Part shown: positions 5,094 to 7,033 of the stretch, piece by piece
How the letters are laid out: every line of letters begins with the position of its first letter
Position numbering within the stretch: the stretch's first letter is position 1
Origin: an uncultured Eubacteriales bacterium
GTDB lineage: Bacteria; Bacillota; Clostridia; Oscillospirales; Oscillospiraceae
Assembly (NCBI GenBank): GCA_949744025.1
Contig: CATJWA010000114.1
Location: forward strand, 1-7,033
DNA: 7,033 bases
Direction of reading: 5' to 3'
Translations under genes and position numbers: made by a program
Notes under the pieces: model-generated
Database searches by the model: none
What the model saw: only the letters and a program-made list of their open reading frames with translations
Told to the model about the DNA's origin: nothing

Positions 5094-5976
5094 AATCCTG
5101 CTTGACGTGCGCTCACTGACGCACCGTTACGCAATAACCGGGAAAAGTACGCTTACCGCGCTCGACGGCGTGACGTTTCAGATACGGCGCGGCGAGATTT
5201 TCGGTCTTGTCGGCCAGTCCGGCTCCGGAAAATCCACCGCGGCGCGCTGTATAATGAACCTCCTTCGCCCCACCGGCGGTAAGCTGCTCTACAAGGGAGT
5301 GGACCTTCTTGACCCGAAACAGCGGAGGGCAAACCGAAAAATGCTGCAAACCACCCGCCAGCTCATCTTTCAGGATTCCGGCTCGAGCCTTAATCCGCGC
5401 ATGACGCTCGCGGAGATAATTACCGAGCCTATGGCAATACATCGGGTAAAATCCCCGCGCGGCTCTATGCGCGCCGAGGCAGAGCTTCGGGCCAAAAGCG
5501 TCGGCCTGTCTCCGTCCTGCCTGGACCGCTTTCCGCCGGAGCTCTCCGGAGGACAGCGTCAGCGCGCGGCCATCGCCCGCGCGCTGTGCATGGAACCCGA
5601 GCTGCTGATAGCCGACGAGCCTGTCGCGTCGCTGGACGTATCCGTGCAGGCCCAGATTCTCAATCTGTTCCGCCATTTGCAGGAACGGCACGGCTTCAGT
5701 CTTTTGTTCATTGCCCACGACATGTCCGCCGTGCGCTGGCTGTGCAGCAGGGTCGGCGTGCTCTGCCGCGGACGTCTGGTTGAAGCGGCGCCCGTCCCTG
5801 AGCTGTTTGAAAATCCGCTGCACCCCTGCACCCGCGCGCTTCTGTCCTCGGTTCCCCTGCCCGACCCCCGGCGGGAGCGTGAACGGCAGCTTGAGCATTT
5901 TGATGCGGATACCCTTCCCTCTGCGGGGACGCTTTACGAGGCTTCTCCGGACCATTTTGTTTTGAAGGAGGATTGA
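5086..5976 (+). CDS. ABC importer ATP-binding protein, OppF/DppF type
   Basis: This 296-residue protein is the second ATPase of the importer. Motifs are complete: Walker A GQSGSGKS at 43-50, Q-loop Gln96, signature LSGGQR at 153-158, Walker B LLIADE at 173-178, D-loop SLDV at 182-185, and switch His211. The short C-terminal tail contains HPCTRALLSSVPLPDP at about 246-261 and ends in SPDHFVLKED. The cysteine-rich Fe-S extension of some relatives is absent. The start is taken as the ATG at 5086, preceded by GGGGGTGA (5073-5080) at 5-nt spacing. A TTG at 5071 is in frame, but it would add five residues and has no proper ribosome-binding site. The 8-nt overlap upstream and the 2-nt gap to the permease gene place it inside the operon. 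Confidence 0.95.
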   Translation: MPEILLDVRSLTHRYAITGKSTLTALDGVTFQIRRGEIFGLVGQSGSGKSTAARCIMNLLRPTGGKLLYKGVDLLDPKQRRANRKMLQTTRQLIFQDSGSSLNPRMTLAEIITEPMAIHRVKSPRGSMRAEAELRAKSVGLSPSCLDRFPPELSGGQRQRAAIARALCMEPELLIADEPVASLDVSVQAQILNLFRHLQERHGFSLLFIAHDMSAVRWLCSRVGVLCRGRLVEAAPVPELFENPLHPCTRALLSSVPLPDPRRERERQLEHFDADTLPSAGTLYEASPDHFVLKED

Positions 5977-5978
5977 CG

Positions 5979-6980
5979 ATGCGCCACACAGCGCTTCTCT
6001 GGGCAAAAAAACTGCTTATATTCCTTGCCGGACTGCTCGTGCTCTCGCTGGCGGTGTTCTGCGTCTCGCACGCGGCGCCCGGCGACGCGCTGACCGCCTA
6101 TTACGGCGAGCGCACGGAGAAAATGACTCCCGACGAGCGCGCCGCGGCCGAGATACGTCTGGGACTGGACAAACCCCTTCCCGTGCAGTATGCCCGCTGG
6201 CTCTCCGGCGCGCTGCGCGGCGAGTTTGGCATCTCCTTCATGTACAAAACCGACGTGCTCTCCCTCCTTCGTTCCCGTCTTGGCAACACGCTCATCTTAG
6301 GCGGCGCGGGATTTGCGCTTATTCTCGTTCTCGCGCCTCTGCTTGGCATACTGTGCGCACGCTTTGAGGGCAGGTGGCCCGACCGGTTCATCTGCCGGCT
6401 CGGCGCGGTCAGCGGCTGTATCCCCGAGTTTTGGCTGTCGCTTCTGCTTATTGCCCTTTTTTCCGTCACACTGCGCCTTCTCCCAGGCAGCGGCGCATAC
6501 TGTGCGGGAAAAAGCGGTGAGCTCGCCGACCGGCTCGAGCATCTTGTTCTGCCCCTGACCGTGGTGGTTTTAAGCCACCTGTGGTATTACGCCTATCTCG
6601 TGCGCAGCCGCCTGCTTGACGAGGTGCGTAAGGACTATGTTCTGCTGGCAAAATCAACGGGGCTTAAACCTCGGAGCATACTGTTCCGCCACTGTCTGCG
6701 CAACATCATGCCGTCCTATCTCAGCCTTATGGCAATTTCCGTGCCGCATATCTTAGGCGGCACCTACATCGTCGAGGCCGTGTTTTCCTACCCCGGTCTC
6801 GGCGCCCTGTCCTATGAAAGCGCAAGATACAAGGATTACAACCTGCTGATGCTGCTGTGCCTGCTCTCCGGCGCGGCGGTCATGCTGTGCAGCGCTCTGG
6901 CACAGGCAATAAGCCGTCGGCTTGACCCACGCATGAAAGGCGATTTCTCACTGGACGGGGAGGTGCAAAATGACGGCTGA
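5979..6980 (+). CDS. ABC importer inner-membrane permease, DppB/OppB/NikB type
   Basis: This 333-residue protein is one of the two membrane subunits that form the translocation channel. It fits the usual DppB-type length and plan: one N-terminal helix (about 8-30), an extracytoplasmic segment that includes PGDALTAYYG and LGLDKPLPVQYARWLSGALRGEFG, then five more hydrophobic segments at about 102-125, 143-166, 189-208, 243-266 and 288-312. The cytoplasmic EAA-type coupling loop is visible as VRKDYVLLAKSTGLKPRSIL at about 216-235, before HCLRNIMPSYL. It contacts the ATPases. AAGGAGG (5965-5971) lies 7 nt before the ATG at 5979. An in-frame TTG at 5973 is only 1 nt from that site and is rejected. 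The gene overlaps the next permease gene by 11 nt. Confidence 0.95.
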   Translation: MRHTALLWAKKLLIFLAGLLVLSLAVFCVSHAAPGDALTAYYGERTEKMTPDERAAAEIRLGLDKPLPVQYARWLSGALRGEFGISFMYKTDVLSLLRSRLGNTLILGGAGFALILVLAPLLGILCARFEGRWPDRFICRLGAVSGCIPEFWLSLLLIALFSVTLRLLPGSGAYCAGKSGELADRLEHLVLPLTVVVLSHLWYYAYLVRSRLLDEVRKDYVLLAKSTGLKPRSILFRHCLRNIMPSYLSLMAISVPHILGGTYIVEAVFSYPGLGALSYESARYKDYNLLMLLCLLSGAAVMLCSALAQAISRRLDPRMKGDFSLDGEVQNDG

Positions 6981-7033
6981 CAAATTTGTCCCCGCCGCGC
7001 CGCGCCCTCTGAGTGAAGCGCCGCCGCCCGCCG
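6970..7033 (+). CDS. Start of second ABC permease (DppC/OppC type), partial
   Basis: Only 21 codons lie inside the window: MTADKFVPAAPRPLSEAPPP and one more alanine, with no stop. The ATG at 6970 is preceded by GGGGAGG (6957-6963) at 6-nt spacing and overlaps the end of the upstream permease gene by 11 nt. The visible part is a proline- and alanine-rich cytoplasmic N-terminus and holds no family motif. The DppC/OppC assignment comes from position: an importer of this family needs a second permease, usually encoded right after the first. The gene is cut by the window edge. Confidence 0.6.
   Translation, partial: MTADKFVPAAPRPLSEAPPPA

Noticed and set aside
5113..6006. 297-codon reverse-strand open frame opposite the second ATPase gene
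   Set aside because: Same reason: the opposite strand encodes complete ATPase motifs, and this frame shows no protein family features.
1..7033. CRISPR arrays, tRNA or rRNA genes, insertion sequences, integrases, toxin or phage-defence genes
   Set aside because: No spaced repeats, RNA-gene sequence, terminal inverted repeats or relevant protein families were seen on either strand.

Overview
The window looks like chromosome from a fairly GC-rich, anaerobic, Gram-positive-type bacterium, most likely a gut Clostridia or Oscillospirales relative. This rests on a stand-alone flavodiiron protein, a lipobox-type solute-binding lipoprotein, strong AAGGAGG-type ribosome-binding sites and near-consensus sigma-A promoters. 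Lineage is inference; no marker gene is present. No tRNA, rRNA, CRISPR array, insertion sequence or attachment site was seen.

Left region (1-2310), a probable oxygen/redox-stress module. A flavin reductase-like protein (reverse strand, 4-507) is divergent from an HxlR/DUF24 winged-helix regulator (654-1019) that keeps the family's N-terminal redox cysteine. The 146-bp gap holds two face-to-face promoters whose -10 boxes overlap, plus a perfect palindrome TTACCGGTAA that would touch both. A flavodiiron protein (FprA type, 1120-2307) follows from its own near-consensus promoter. All seven di-iron ligands are present.

Right region (2335 to the end), a five-gene ABC importer operon of the peptide/nickel family: lipoprotein receptor (2522-4060), OppD/DppD-type ATPase (4083-5093), OppF/DppF-type ATPase (5086-5976), DppB-type permease (5979-6980) and the first codons of a DppC-type permease (6970 onward, cut by the window edge). 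Genes are 2-22 nt apart or overlap by 8-11 nt. The substrate cannot be fixed from sequence; peptide and nickel are both open.

The most notable feature is the operon leader. A TTGACA-N17-TAGAAT promoter at 2335-2363 starts a ~125-nt leader that ends in an intrinsic terminator (2457-2495) placed just before the receptor's ribosome-binding site. The leader has two tandem hairpins that share a UGAAGC element and differ by a compensatory base-pair change. It also has two segments able to pair with the terminator's arms as an antiterminator, and a possible short leader peptide that overlaps the receptor's start codon. I could not assign it to a riboswitch class I know, so it is a candidate undescribed transcription-attenuation element.
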